A stretch of 31,649 bases of DNA from IMG/VR virus record IMGVR_UViG_3300046512_000131, positions 1 through 31,649 of that record; one strand, written 5' to 3'. Position 1 is the stretch's first letter; each line of letters begins with the position of its first letter. Below are positions 13,947 to 20,853 of this stretch, one piece after another. A model generated the notes under the pieces. That model was not told the origin of the DNA. It did no database searches and was given only the letters and a program-made list of their open reading frames with translations. A program made the translations under genes and the position numbers. Source of the DNA: a virus.

Positions 13947-14794
13947 TCGACCAGTTCCTTCTCGGCAAGCAGGATGGTGGCCTTGTTCCAGGCCGCCCCC
14001 TGATAGTTGACGTGGTAGCCTTGGCAGTAGACCCGTCCCCGCTTGTCGTACTTGTGGGTCAGGTAGAACTCATTGCCCTCCTGGATCAGCAGGGCGATGA
14101 CGTCCTTAGCGGTCCGGTCGTACTTCTCGAACGCACGCTTGCGCTTGTCGAAGTCGTCCCTGGTCTCGCCGGCCTTGGGCTTGTCAAGGTTCCGCCACTT
14201 GTTTTGAATCATGGTGGCGGTGTCGAGATCGATGGCGAACTTGACCCGGTTCACCCTGTTGAGGTGATCCAGGCAGACGTCGTCATCGTGGTGGTTCTTC
14301 TTCAGGATCACCGATCCGCCGGTCATCAGGTAGCCAGTGTCGGTGTTGCAGGTGACCTGCTTGGGTTGGACCACCATTGGCAGAGGGTACTGGAACTTGT
14401 CCAGCTCTTCCTGGACGTCGGCCGAGAGGGTGAACTTCACGACGAAGATCCTCAGCTCGGGATTCCAGTCCACCAGGTCGGCTTCAGCGGCCCGCAGGAT
14501 CATATCCGCGGTCAGCTGGCTGTCGTCGAAGTGGTGACGCAGGACGCCGACCAGGATGGGCAGGGTGGTCCGCTTGTGCAGAGCCATCTGGGTCAGCAAG
14601 TCGAACCCGAAAGGGAACGGGATCTCCTTCTCCAGCATGTAGGCGGAGAAGTCGAAGCCGTCGCAGGTTTGGAATTCCTGCCGGATGCGAGGGATCAGCT
14701 GGTTCTTGTTGAACAGCTTCTCCAGCTCGACTTGGTGGACCATCTTAGTGGCCTCAGGGTCGACATAGGGTTCTACATAGGCGAGAGCAGCCAT
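13943..14794 (-). CDS. RNA polymerase RNAPII, N-terminal subunit (N4 gp15-like, RNAP1)
   Basis: N-terminal half of the split T7-like polymerase. The diagnostic stretch is near the C-terminus: KYDKRGRVYCQGYHVNYQG, matching the T7 RNAP region WRGRVYAV upstream of motif A, followed by ATILLAEKELVE. The rest (QVELEKLFNKNQ, ELRIFVVKFTLSADVQEE, HDDDVCLDHLNRVNRVKF) fits the promoter-recognition/thumb part. Length 283 aa compares with about 269 in N4 gp15. The ATG at 14794 is preferred to a GTG at 14839 that lies inside a terminator stem. Works only together with RNAP2, encoded 1.2 kb downstream. Confidence 0.9.
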   Translation of the reverse strand: MAALAYVEPYVDPEATKMVHQVELEKLFNKNQLIPRIRQEFQTCDGFDFSAYMLEKEIPFPFGFDLLTQMALHKRTTLPILVGVLRHHFDDSQLTADMILRAAEADLVDWNPELRIFVVKFTLSADVQEELDKFQYPLPMVVQPKQVTCNTDTGYLMTGGSVILKKNHHDDDVCLDHLNRVNRVKFAIDLDTATMIQNKWRNLDKPKAGETRDDFDKRKRAFEKYDRTAKDVIALLIQEGNEFYLTHKYDKRGRVYCQGYHVNYQGAAWNKATILLAEKELVE

Positions 14795-14824
14795 GGTTGA
14801 TGTCCGTGTCTGTCGGGAAATAGC

Positions 14825-14852
14825 CAAAGAAAAAGCCACCCGAAGGTGGCTT
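14825..14852 (-). terminator. Terminator upstream of RNAP1
   Basis: AAGCCACC (14833-14840), loop CGAA, GGTGGCTT (14845-14852). On the minus strand it is followed by TTTTTCTTTGGC, the same tract as at the terminator before RNAP2. Confidence 0.87.
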
Positions 14853-14883
14853 CTGTAGGTACTTAGTCGGTGGTGAGTTGGGC

Positions 14884-15219
14884 TTAAGCAGGCAGTATTT
14901 TGGTCGATAGGCAGTAGGAAACCACCTTTCGAAAGCCCGGCGGGACATGCCAGATGCCCTTACCAGGGTGTCCGGTCATTGAGCTGGCGAAATCCCAGGC
15001 TGCTTGCTCCGATTTGAAAAGCTTGGGCCAGGCCTGCTTGGTGTAGACGAGTCGGCCATACTGATCGGTGTGCATGGGCGCCGGCTTCAGGTTCAGGGTG
15101 ATGTACCAGCGTTTACGGGTGAGCCGCTCAGCGGCCGCTGCCTTGGCAGCCTCGGACTTGAGCCGGCGGGTTTCAGGGCTGTCCTTCTGCCTGGTCAGCC
15201 TGTGTTGGGGACGCCTCAT
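14884..15219 (-). CDS. Basic hypothetical protein (111 aa)
   Basis: Strongly basic N-terminus (RRPQHRLTRQKDSPETRRLK) with an Ala-Lys helix, then a beta-containing part (RWYITLNLKPAPMHTDQYG, KLFKSEQAAWDFASSMTG). Could bind nucleic acid; the evidence is composition only. Its ATG overlaps the upstream stop. Confidence 0.78.
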   Translation of the reverse strand: MRRPQHRLTRQKDSPETRRLKSEAAKAAAAERLTRKRWYITLNLKPAPMHTDQYGRLVYTKQAWPKLFKSEQAAWDFASSMTGHPGKGIWHVPPGFRKVVSYCLSTKILPA

Positions 15220-15401
15220 TCGTGGCGCTCCATGATCTTCAGCTGATCGGTCAGCATGTCGATGAACATCGCCAAACCGTCGGGACCAAAGACGACTTGG
15301 TCGCCGTCTGATTTCACCGTTAGGACGGACCCACTCCGGCTCAGGGTTATGCTCGACCCTCCGAAGAAGCGGAGGATTTGCTCATGCGTTTCCTGGGCCA
15401 T
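15216..15401 (-). CDS. Small hypothetical protein (61 aa)
   Basis: Starts MAQETHEQILRFFGGSSI, followed by beta strands (TLSRSGSVLTVKSDGDQVVF) and a C-terminal helix. The ATG at 15401 is in TGATG with the upstream stop; the longer frame to 15449 is not needed. Not recognised. Confidence 0.75.
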   Translation of the reverse strand: MAQETHEQILRFFGGSSITLSRSGSVLTVKSDGDQVVFGPDGLAMFIDMLTDQLKIMERHE

Positions 15402-15994
15402 CAGAAGGTGCCCCAGAACTTGGCCTCGACACAGAGGAAGGGCCGCCACACCTCGTCGAAGTAGAGGTTGGGCAGGGTGTCAGCCCGGTTCAGGCGGAAC
15501 ATCGGGGCGATGTCACGATGCTGTAGACCGGCGAGGCCGCAGCCTACAGCCGTCACCTGGAAGTCGAGCTCAGGGTGTTCCTTGGCGAAGGCCAGGAACG
15601 AATGGACGTAGGCCGCTATCGAGTTCAACGGCAGGGTCTTGATGGTCTTGCCCTTGGTAGGGATCCCGAAGCTGTTGCCTTGAAGGCCGTAGCCCTGTCC
15701 TAGGATAGCTCCCCGACGTTGGTAGGCCAATCGAGCAGCGCCAGCACCATGGACACCAGCCTCGTTGGATCCGAAGACGAAGATCATCTTGGTCACGTCG
15801 ACGGGGTTGGGCTTGCCGTAGAAGGTGGCTTCCGGGGTGAGCCCGTCAGTGATCACGGTGTTGGGATTGGATCCGCTCTTGGTGAAGGCATCCCGGATCT
15901 TACGACCCTCCGCGGTGCGGATAGGGATGTTCTGGATGTTAGGCTCGGACGGACCAGCCCACCTGGTCGGGAAGGGAACGATCTTGTCGGCCAT
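15401..15994 (-). CDS. Macro-domain-like A1S_2505-type phage protein with a DNA polymerase A-like N-terminal segment
   Basis: Residues about 70-197 match the pattern of the A1S_2505 family of phage non-structural proteins: MIFVFGSNEAGVHGAGAARL, GQGYGLQGNSFGIPTK, TLPLNSIAAYVHSFLAFA and VGCGLAGL. This is a macro-domain-like fold that could bind ADP-ribose or a related nucleotide. Residues 11-37 (RWAGPSEPNIQNIPIRTAEG, then RKIRDAF) closely resemble the segment of family A DNA polymerases just before motif A (pattern GRxSSxxPNLQNIPIRTxxG). The rest of a polymerase is absent. AGGAGG precedes the ATG. Function of either part in the phage is unknown. Confidence 0.8.
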   Translation of the reverse strand: MADKIVPFPTRWAGPSEPNIQNIPIRTAEGRKIRDAFTKSGSNPNTVITDGLTPEATFYGKPNPVDVTKMIFVFGSNEAGVHGAGAARLAYQRRGAILGQGYGLQGNSFGIPTKGKTIKTLPLNSIAAYVHSFLAFAKEHPELDFQVTAVGCGLAGLQHRDIAPMFRLNRADTLPNLYFDEVWRPFLCVEAKFWGTF

Positions 15995-16002
15995 TTGGCC
16001 TC

Positions 16003-16296
16003 CTAATACGTCCTGCAGACGTAGAGTGCGTTGGTGACGCCCCGGCAGTAGACCCAGGTCGTCCCGTCGGGTTGTTTGATCTTCTGAACTTCAGGGGCCT
16101 GATAGTTTGCCGACTGGGCCAGCATTGCTTGAGTGCTCTCTTGCAGCGGCCCGTTAGTGTAGGCGGCTGTCTGCGTCAGCACCTGGTTGAGCCCCTCGGC
16201 CGTGATCGGCGTACCGCCAGCGGTCGTGTCCCAGCTAGTTCCAGCGCAACCGGCCAGCAGGCTGACGGCGAGAGCAGCGATGAGCAGCTTGTGCAT
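16003..16296 (-). CDS. Small lipoprotein (97 aa)
   Basis: MHKLLIAALAVSLLAGC is a clear type II signal peptide with lipobox LLAGC; Cys17 would be lipidated. The mature part is Gln/Thr/Ala-rich with two late Cys (YCRGV, VCRTY) that may form a disulfide. GGGGGA lies before the ATG. Phage lipoproteins of this size act in superinfection exclusion or as outer-membrane spanins; no inner spanin gene lies beside it, so exclusion or a host-envelope role is my mild preference. Confidence 0.82.
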   Translation of the reverse strand: MHKLLIAALAVSLLAGCAGTSWDTTAGGTPITAEGLNQVLTQTAAYTNGPLQESTQAMLAQSANYQAPEVQKIKQPDGTTWVYCRGVTNALYVCRTY

Positions 16297-16330
16297 GTGT
16301 AGTCCCCCTACAAATTGTGTCTTAGGAGTC

Positions 16331-16552
16331 CTAGCCGATGATCTCCTTTATGTCATCGTGCCAGGCCAGGGCCTTGGCATGGGTAGGAGGCGTGGTGGGG
16401 ATCTCGAAGAGCAGGACCGTGTCCATCTCGCTCACCAGTTCGAAGTGCTCTCGGTGCTTCCGTCGGGCCTGGTCAGGTGAGTCGGCCCAGGCGAACAGGT
16501 CGTAGTCCTCCCCGTCGATCTCGGCAGCGATGAAATAGAGCTTAAGCTCCAT
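16331..16552 (-). CDS. Small hypothetical protein (73 aa)
   Basis: Begins MELKLYFIAAEIDGEDYDLF, with WADSPDQARRKHREHFEL next: a beta hairpin plus helix. This resembles small phage proteins that look like ribosome-associated or DUF-type alpha/beta folds, but I cannot name one. Follows the zinc-ribbon gene by two bases. Confidence 0.78.
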   Translation of the reverse strand: MELKLYFIAAEIDGEDYDLFAWADSPDQARRKHREHFELVSEMDTVLLFEIPTTPPTHAKALAWHDDIKEIIG

Positions 16553-16554
16553 GG

Positions 16555-16725
16555 TCAGTCTTCCTCTTCAGGTTCGACAGCGTCGGCGCAGCTGGGGCAG
16601 AGCCCGTCGAAGCCATCGCCAACGGTGCCGTATTCCTCGGTGCCTGGAACGGCGCCGCATTGGGTGCAGGGATCGTCGTCAGGTGCTGGCTCGTTGAGAA
16701 GCCAGTTTCCCCAGTTGAGGATCAC
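16555..16725 (-). CDS. Small zinc-ribbon protein (56 aa, GTG start)
   Basis: Two CxxC pairs (CTQC and CPSC) about 21 residues apart, in an acidic protein beginning VILNWGNWLLNEPAP. This is a zinc-ribbon arrangement. The GTG start overlaps the upstream stop as GTGA. Probable adaptor or regulatory protein; no partner known. Confidence 0.72.
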   Translation of the reverse strand: MILNWGNWLLNEPAPDDDPCTQCGAVPGTEEYGTVGDGFDGLCPSCADAVEPEEED

Positions 16726-17051
16726 GAGATCACCCCCAGGGCCTGGACCAGGTTGCCGGCGCTTTCAGCCTCCAGGAGAGCCTGCTTCTCGGTGTGGCAG
16801 AGGATCCAGCCATCGGCGAAGTCTTTGACCCGCCATGCTACGGGATCGCCTTGCAGGGCTACGATGGCGTCGAGACGCAGTTTCGTGAGAAGCTCTTCAG
16901 CCTCGTCTCGATCGTCGTATTTTCCAGGCAGTTGGGCCATGTCCAAGCCGACCACGTAGAACTGTCCGCCGTGGGCGCTGCTGTGCTGATTAACGAGGCC
17001 TCGGGTCAGGATTTGGGTGAGCTGATCTCGGTAACTCTTATCCTCAGCCAT
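16722..17051 (-). CDS. Hypothetical protein (109 aa)
   Basis: Starts MAEDKSYRDQLTQILTRG, inside the end of the upstream gene. Contains GGQFYVVGLDMAQLPGKYDD and VAWRVKDFADGWILCHTE, a mixed alpha/beta fold. The in-frame extension to 17219 is a shadow of the upstream gene. Family unknown. Confidence 0.78.
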   Translation of the reverse strand: MAEDKSYRDQLTQILTRGLVNQHSSAHGGQFYVVGLDMAQLPGKYDDRDEAEELLTKLRLDAIVALQGDPVAWRVKDFADGWILCHTEKQALLEAESAGNLVQALGVIS

Positions 17052-17223
17052 GGGTCTTTTCCTTCTCCAGCACGACCAGGCGCATGGCGAGGCTGATCGG
17101 CGATCGATCGGGCAGGGCGTTGCAGAGCACCTCCCAGTGGTGGTCCAGCTGGGCCTTCTCTTCAGGGGTCCAGCGGTTCTTACCGCCGGTGCGAGAGGTG
17201 TTGGCGACGTCGGCTTCACGCAT
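17044..17223 (-). CDS. Small protein, SANT/Myb-like pattern possible (59 aa)
   Basis: MREADVANTSRTGGKNRWTP is followed by EEKAQLDHHWEV and SPISLAMRLVVLEKEK. The RWTPEEKAQLDHHW stretch recalls SANT/Myb-type or phage resolvase-like helix-turn-helix openings, but one helix is too little to be sure. It overlaps the end of the 94 aa gene and the start of the next. Confidence 0.68.
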   Translation of the reverse strand: MREADVANTSRTGGKNRWTPEEKAQLDHHWEVLCNALPDRSPISLAMRLVVLEKEKTHG

Positions 17224-17500
17224 TGGATCGAACTTTCATCATCTCTTTGGCGATTTCGTAGGCGTCCCTGACGGCAAGATCGGTCCTGCCTTCGTAGGTG
17301 ATGGTGTGAAAGTGCTCGTTGGCGAGGATCCCCTGCAGAGCAGCCATGGCGAACTCGTCGAGCAGGGTCTTGGTGCCCTTGGCTCGTCTGAATTGACTGA
17401 GCTCCTCAGCCATGTGCTGGACCTCCTCCGGGTGGGCCTGGACAGGCTCAGCATGGAGGACACGAAGGCGGTGGCTGTCGGGCGGTGAGATGTAGGGCAT
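17216..17500 (-). CDS. Hypothetical helical protein (94 aa)
   Basis: Begins MPYISPPDSHRLRVLHAEPV, then helices VQHMAEELSQFRRAKG and LLDEFAMAALQGILAN, ending RDAYEIAKEMMKVRS. The ATG lies in TGATG with the upstream stop. The pattern of a central helix with DEFAMAALQG is common in phage proteins of unknown function. Confidence 0.78.
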   Translation of the reverse strand: MPYISPPDSHRLRVLHAEPVQAHPEEVQHMAEELSQFRRAKGTKTLLDEFAMAALQGILANEHFHTITYEGRTDLAVRDAYEIAKEMMKVRSNA

Positions 17501-17679
17501 CAGGTCTTTGCCTTGCGACGGTCACGCCGATTTGGGGCCGTGCCATCCGAATTTAGGGGGAACAGCTGTCGACCGTTCAACGAACGGAAGGTGACTTGGC
17601 CGTCCTGTCCGTATCGGATGATTTCGTGGCCTTTAGGGGTCATGACGCTGTCCCCCAGGATCCTTATGGCGGCTACCAT
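17500..17679 (-). CDS. Small basic hypothetical protein (59 aa)
   Basis: Reads MVAAIRILGDSVMTPKGHEI and ends in the basic tail RRDRRKAKT. Beta-rich body (YGQDGQVTFRSLNGRQLF). I chose the ATG at 17679, at the end of the preceding gene; the longer frame up to 18183 is a shadow of two upstream genes. Function unknown. Confidence 0.72.
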   Translation of the reverse strand: MVAAIRILGDSVMTPKGHEIIRYGQDGQVTFRSLNGRQLFPLNSDGTAPNRRDRRKAKT

Positions 17680-17840
17680 TGGTCGGTCTCCTTGCAGATC
17701 CGCCACTTGCTCCAGCGGCGCCCGTTGCGTTTCTGTCGCCGCTGCCAGCCTTTGGCCGTCAGACGGCGCTCTTCCTGGTAGCTGCCCTCGCCACCGTGGT
17801 CGTTGACGCCGGCAGAGAGGACCATGAGTTGGGCGTCCAT
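17673..17840 (-). CDS. Small basic protein (55 aa)
   Basis: MDAQLMVLSAGVNDHGGEGS, then a very basic, Trp-containing half (RRQKRNGRRWSKWRICKETD). Likely nucleic-acid binding by composition. The ATG overlaps the upstream gene's last codons (GCCTGATGG). Confidence 0.68.
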   Translation of the reverse strand: MDAQLMVLSAGVNDHGGEGSYQEERRLTAKGWQRRQKRNGRRWSKWRICKETDQW

Positions 17841-18115
17841 CAGGCCTGGGCCTGGTCTTCGACGCTGACGCCGAGCGCCGCCAGCTCGGCCACGATCGCT
17901 TCGATCTTGGTGGTGACCGTTTGGACGAACAGATCCTGGTCGATCTGTACGTCGCGAGTGTGGGGCTGGTTGGCCGAGCGGCTGGATGGGCTGAAGTAGG
18001 TGACCTGCATCCGGAAGCGGCTGTCGTCTTGCTTGGCCCGCGCAAGCGTGTGGGCCAGCTGCTCGTGTTGGCCCAGGAGTTCCTGGGCACGGTGGATCTG
18101 TTTAGGGATGAGCAT
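17840..18115 (-). CDS. Hypothetical helical protein (91 aa)
   Basis: Helical start (MLIPKQIHRAQELLGQHEQL), a beta segment RFRMQVTYFSPSSRS and a long C-terminal helix ending EDQAQA. Coupled to neighbours by short overlaps or gaps. Not recognised. Confidence 0.78.
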   Translation of the reverse strand: MLIPKQIHRAQELLGQHEQLAHTLARAKQDDSRFRMQVTYFSPSSRSANQPHTRDVQIDQDLFVQTVTTKIEAIVAELAALGVSVEDQAQA

Positions 18116-18118
18116 GTA

Positions 18119-18256
18119 TTATCTCCACAGCTCTTGAGAGCTGCCGTACAGTTTGTGGTGATAGCGCCAGTAAAGGACCGCATAGCGGTCGTTCCAGCCG
18201 CCGTTGTGTTTCTTACGACGGTACTTTCTCAGTCGATGGTAGGTTGACCATCTCAT
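18119..18256 (-). CDS. Very small basic aromatic protein (45 aa)
   Basis: MRWSTYHRLRKYRRKKHNGG followed by WNDRYAVLYWRYHHKLYG. Extremely rich in Arg, Lys, His, Tyr and Trp. ATGA overlap with the upstream stop supports it. Could bind RNA or DNA; no homolog recognised. Confidence 0.68.
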   Translation of the reverse strand: MRWSTYHRLRKYRRKKHNGGWNDRYAVLYWRYHHKLYGSSQELWR

Positions 18257-18477
18257 GATGGCTTGCAGCTCTCACATGAGAGCTTGTCGCGCCCGTTCAT
18301 GGACCAACCTATCGGGATATCAGGCTGCTCTGTCCTGAACTGAGCTTGCAGGATCTCCTGCATCTCGGAGGCACTGGCTTGCTGAACATGGGTGTGATGC
18401 CGGCTCAGGGCCTGCTTTCCACACCCACAGCACGAGATCAGGACCTGGTAGGTGAATGACCCGGAGATGAGGATCAT
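18253..18477 (-). CDS. Small Cys-containing hypothetical protein (74 aa)
   Basis: Contains ISCCGCGKQAL and a late CESCKP, two Cys clusters able to form a zinc site. Starts MILISGSFTYQVL, overlapping the upstream stop. Probably a small zinc-ribbon protein. Confidence 0.75.
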   Translation of the reverse strand: MILISGSFTYQVLISCCGCGKQALSRHHTHVQQASASEMQEILQAQFRTEQPDIPIGWSMNGRDKLSCESCKPS

Positions 18478-18755
18478 TGGTTCAGCACCAGGCCGTTCAG
18501 ATCGATGACAGCGACTAACGGTCCTCTGAGGCGTCCCGAGCTATGCGGGTTGGGGATGCTGGAGAAGATCTCGATCCGAAGGACGGATTCGTTGTCGTCT
18601 ATCAGCGTCGCAGCGATGCTGAGGGCGTTTTGCAGCCCGTGGGTGCCGTCCCATCGCTCGCTGACCGTGCCGTCGTGGACCTTACGGCCCACGGTTTGGA
18701 CCATGTACCAGTGGTGGTTGTTGATCCTCTGGCGTTTGAGTTCGTCGATCATCAA
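18474..18755 (-). CDS. Hypothetical protein (93 aa)
   Basis: MMIDELKRQRINNHHWYMVQ is followed by TVGRKVHDGTVSERWDG and a beta-rich C-terminus (SVLRIEIFSSIP, GPLVAVIDLNGLVL). ATGA overlap with the upstream gene. Family not recognised. Confidence 0.78.
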   Translation of the reverse strand: MMIDELKRQRINNHHWYMVQTVGRKVHDGTVSERWDGTHGLQNALSIAATLIDDNESVLRIEIFSSIPNPHSSGRLRGPLVAVIDLNGLVLNQ

Positions 18756-19027
18756 CCGAGCTCCGGGATGATCATAGGACCGGTGATCAAGGCGCCGTGC
18801 CGGCCGATTATGTCAGCCAGCAGTTCCAGGGCGTCGACCTTCTTGGTCATGCCCACGGCTCGGTTGGTCAGGCGGGACCTGACCTCGTCGTCGAGGCCTT
18901 CGGTGGAGACGACAGCGGCCATGAGATCAGCGTTCAGGCCCAAGGCCATCACGCGATCGGCTTCGTTCCGAAGGGCCTGGGCGACCAGGGTAGCTTCGGT
19001 TTTGGTCAGAGCTCTGACTTGGTCCAT
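18752..19027 (-). CDS. Hypothetical helical protein (91 aa)
   Basis: All-helical prediction: TKTEATLVAQALRNEADRVM, LNADLMAAVVSTEGLDDEVR, KKVDALELLADIIGRHGAL. Starts two bases after the upstream stop. No family recognised. Confidence 0.78.
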   Translation of the reverse strand: MDQVRALTKTEATLVAQALRNEADRVMALGLNADLMAAVVSTEGLDDEVRSRLTNRAVGMTKKVDALELLADIIGRHGALITGPMIIPELG

Positions 19028-19029
19028 GA

Positions 19030-19356
19030 TTAACCCTTATTCTTGGGATTGATGGCCTCACGGCCGGCCTCGAAGTGCTCTTTGGCTTCTTCGATCGCAG
19101 ACCTCAGGATCTGATCGGCGAAGCGTTCTGCAGCTCTCTTGAGGTAGGCCTCGGCAGTACTGGAGCCCGGAGTGGCCATGGCGACAGGCAAGGCGTTGAC
19201 CTTGATGGGATTGGCCTTTCCCCAGGCGTATTGGTTAAACCACTCCAGAGCGTCGGCAGCGTCGTCAGCCTTCACCAGGAAGTCCCTGATGGTCCGGATT
19301 CGCTGTTGTCCTTCTCGGACGACGACAGGGTCGAAGGGCTTGTGCTGTCCGTCCAT
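19030..19356 (-). CDS. Hypothetical helical protein (108 aa)
   Basis: Helical and charged, with REGQQRIRTIRDFLVKADDA and AEAYLKRAAERFADQILRSA; ends NPKNKG. The ATG is in TGATG with the upstream stop. Function unknown. Confidence 0.78.
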   Translation of the reverse strand: MDGQHKPFDPVVVREGQQRIRTIRDFLVKADDAADALEWFNQYAWGKANPIKVNALPVAMATPGSSTAEAYLKRAAERFADQILRSAIEEAKEHFEAGREAINPKNKG

Positions 19357-19577
19357 CAGGTGCGGTCCTTCTTTTCGAGCTCTTGGATGGCGGCTCGACC
19401 TAGAACCTGGGCGATGCTTTGGGCCATCCCCCAGGGAAAATGGATCTCCCTGACGTCATCTCCTTCGACGACCTGGATCCGGCAGAGGCCAAGGCCATCT
19501 GCATCCGGGCTCACCGCGACGTACAAGCCGGTGGTGTCGTCGAAGACTTTGATGGTCGTTTCGATCGAGAGTTTCAT
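19356..19577 (-). CDS. Small hypothetical protein (73 aa)
   Basis: I start at ATG 19577 (MKLSIETTIKVFDDTTGLYV) because the longer frame begins with TTG at 19601; AAAAAGGA and the ATCCTGA leader lie just before. Beta-rich body, HFPWGMAQSIAQVLGRAAIQ helix. The pattern suggests a small alpha/beta phage protein of unknown role. Confidence 0.76.
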   Translation of the reverse strand: MKLSIETTIKVFDDTTGLYVAVSPDADGLGLCRIQVVEGDDVREIHFPWGMAQSIAQVLGRAAIQELEKKDRT

Positions 19578-19579
19578 GT

Positions 19580-19858
19580 TCAGGATGTCCTTTTTAGCCA
19601 AGGCAGGTCAGCCTTGGTGCTGGGCTCTGCGGCCCGCTTCTGCTCGATGTACCTGGCCTTGCCGTGGGCAGGACACAGGTGGTCCCAGCCACCACGCCCG
19701 TCAGGCATGATGTACCAGCCAGCCTGCTTCACGTTGTCCTTGGCGTAGTCCCAGGTCGTGTATTCGGTGTCGTGCTGCTCATCGCAGCCGACCTCGTCGC
19801 AGGTGAAGACGACGGAGCCGTAGTTGCCGCGGTGCTCTTGGTTCCGCTCGGTGGCCAT
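19580..19858 (-). CDS. Small probable zinc-binding protein (92 aa)
   Basis: FTCDEVGCDEQHDTEYTTWD and later LCPAHGKARYIEQK give a C-x4-C, C-x2-H type site around a tryptophan-rich core (GWYIMPDGRGGWDH). This arrangement is frequent in small phage and actinobacterial proteins. The ATG is in TGATG with the upstream stop. Confidence 0.77.
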   Translation of the reverse strand: MATERNQEHRGNYGSVVFTCDEVGCDEQHDTEYTTWDYAKDNVKQAGWYIMPDGRGGWDHLCPAHGKARYIEQKRAAEPSTKADLPWLKRTS

Positions 19859-20175
19859 CAGCCTTGGTCCATGATCGCCCGGTCAGCCTTTTGTTTGGCC
19901 AGCCCGTCGTTGATCAGGGTGGCCAGGCGTTCGGCCCGGTCCTGGACGGCCCGCATATACCGCTGGCTCATCTGGGTCTTGGTGTCGGTCGGCATCCGGA
20001 ACATCACGGTGGCGACGACATCGCCAGTGCCTTCGGCGTCCACGATGTTCCAGTGTGCCATGCCTGTGTTGAAGATCGGGAGAGCGTAGCTGGATGAGAT
20101 CGAAACCTCCTCCGGAAAGGCTTGGTTTTGCCTCTCAATGGCGATCAGAAATTGGTCAGTTTCAGTGTTCGACAT
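19858..20175 (-). CDS. Hypothetical protein (105 aa)
   Basis: MSNTETDQFLIAIERQNQAF, a beta section (VVATVMFRMPTDTK) and a C-terminal helix with Arg and Lys. First gene after the terminator at 20261-20296, and preceded by three copies of the CTATC repeat; it probably starts a transcription unit. AAAGG lies 11 bases upstream of the ATG. Not recognised. Confidence 0.8.
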   Translation of the reverse strand: MSNTETDQFLIAIERQNQAFPEEVSISSSYALPIFNTGMAHWNIVDAEGTGDVVATVMFRMPTDTKTQMSQRYMRAVQDRAERLATLINDGLAKQKADRAIMDQG

Positions 20176-20193
20176 GGCTTGTTTAGCCTTTAG

Positions 20194-20252
20194 GTGTCTA
20201 TCGCCAAAATCGGCTGAAAAGTTGAAGTTGGTCTATCGCCAGTTGGACTATC
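20194..20252 (-). repeat. Three copies of a GCGATAGWCCAAC-type motif
   Basis: On the plus strand: GTGTCTATCGCC (20194-20205), GTTGGTCTATCGCC (20227-20240) and GTTGGACTATC (20242-20252). A fourth copy is at 21823-21835. All lie in gene-free DNA upstream of minus-strand starts, so promoter or regulator binding is likely. Confidence 0.6.
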
Positions 20253-20260
20253 AGTAGAGA

Positions 20261-20296
20261 TAAAGCGAACTCTAGAGCTGTGTGCTCTAGGGTTCG
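20261..20296 (-). terminator. Terminator after the 140 aa gene
   Basis: CGAAC-T-CTAGAGC (20266-20278) pairs with GCTCTAG-G-GTTCG (20284-20296), 13 pairs including one G-T. On the minus strand CTTTAT follows. Ends the single-gene unit 20752-20330. Confidence 0.75.
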
Positions 20297-20329
20297 TTCT
20301 ACAGATTGTCTTGAGGCGCCGGCCCTGGT

Positions 20330-20752
20330 TTAGGCGGCGATGTTGAACAGCTTCGGACGAGCGTAGATGTTCGACTCGTCGGTCTTCGGAGCTTCGACTT
20401 CCGCGGCGACGCGACGGATCTGAACGGCCAGGCCGCCTTCGACTTCGAGCACGTAGTCCTGGCCCGGTTGCAGGGCGCCGGCGGCTTCCAGCATCTGGTC
20501 GAGCAGGTCGTTGCGAGCGGCCTGGAACTGGGCGTAGTCCTGGTTCTGCGAACGGACGCTGACCTTGTCCATGGTGTCGAGCGGGATGCCCATGGGCAGG
20601 CTGACGAAGCGCGAGTCTTCACCTTCGGTGGTCGAGGCGACCATGTAGCCGAAGTTCAACCAGAACTGGGCCGTCGGCTTCCGTTCGGTCTTGGCGGTCG
20701 TGGTCTGAACTTGGTTGCGGCTGTTCAGGGTGCTCTTGAAATCGATAGCCAT
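20330..20752 (-). CDS. Conserved phage protein (140 aa), probably abundant early product
   Basis: The pattern FWLNFGYM, then EDSRFVSLPMGIPLDTM, NDLLDQMLEAAGAL and LAVQIRRV resembles a conserved family seen in many Pseudomonas and N4-like phages, with no function known to me. Body: beta strands and a helix. AAGGA and the ATCCTGAAGGA leader lie upstream. It stands alone between two terminators, which suggests strong separate expression. A nucleic-acid-binding role is possible but unproven. Confidence 0.82.
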   Translation of the reverse strand: MAIDFKSTLNSRNQVQTTTAKTERKPTAQFWLNFGYMVASTTEGEDSRFVSLPMGIPLDTMDKVSVRSQNQDYAQFQAARNDLLDQMLEAAGALQPGQDYVLEVEGGLAVQIRRVAAEVEAPKTDESNIYARPKLFNIAA

Positions 20753-20818
20753 GGTGATGGTGTCCTTCAGGATGAGGCCGGTGTTCCGGCTTGGGAAATG
20801 GAGAGTGAGAAACTCACG

Positions 20819-20835
20819 AAAGGCGCGTCAGCGCC
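20819..20835 (-). terminator. Short terminator-like hairpin upstream of the 140 aa gene
   Basis: GGCGC-GTCA-GCGCC (20822-20835). On the minus strand the stem is followed by TTTCG. The same hairpin occurs at 22255-22270. Confidence 0.6.
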
Positions 20836-20853
20836 CCTCGCTCAGTGGTCAGG

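Noticed and set aside
14794-14839. N-terminal extension of RNAP1 to GTG 14839
   Set aside because: The GTG lies inside a terminator stem; ATG 14794 gives a length close to N4 gp15.
17500-18183. 227-codon minus-strand frame
   Set aside because: Only the last 59 codons are supported; the rest is Arg/Ser/Pro-rich and overlaps two small genes with good starts.
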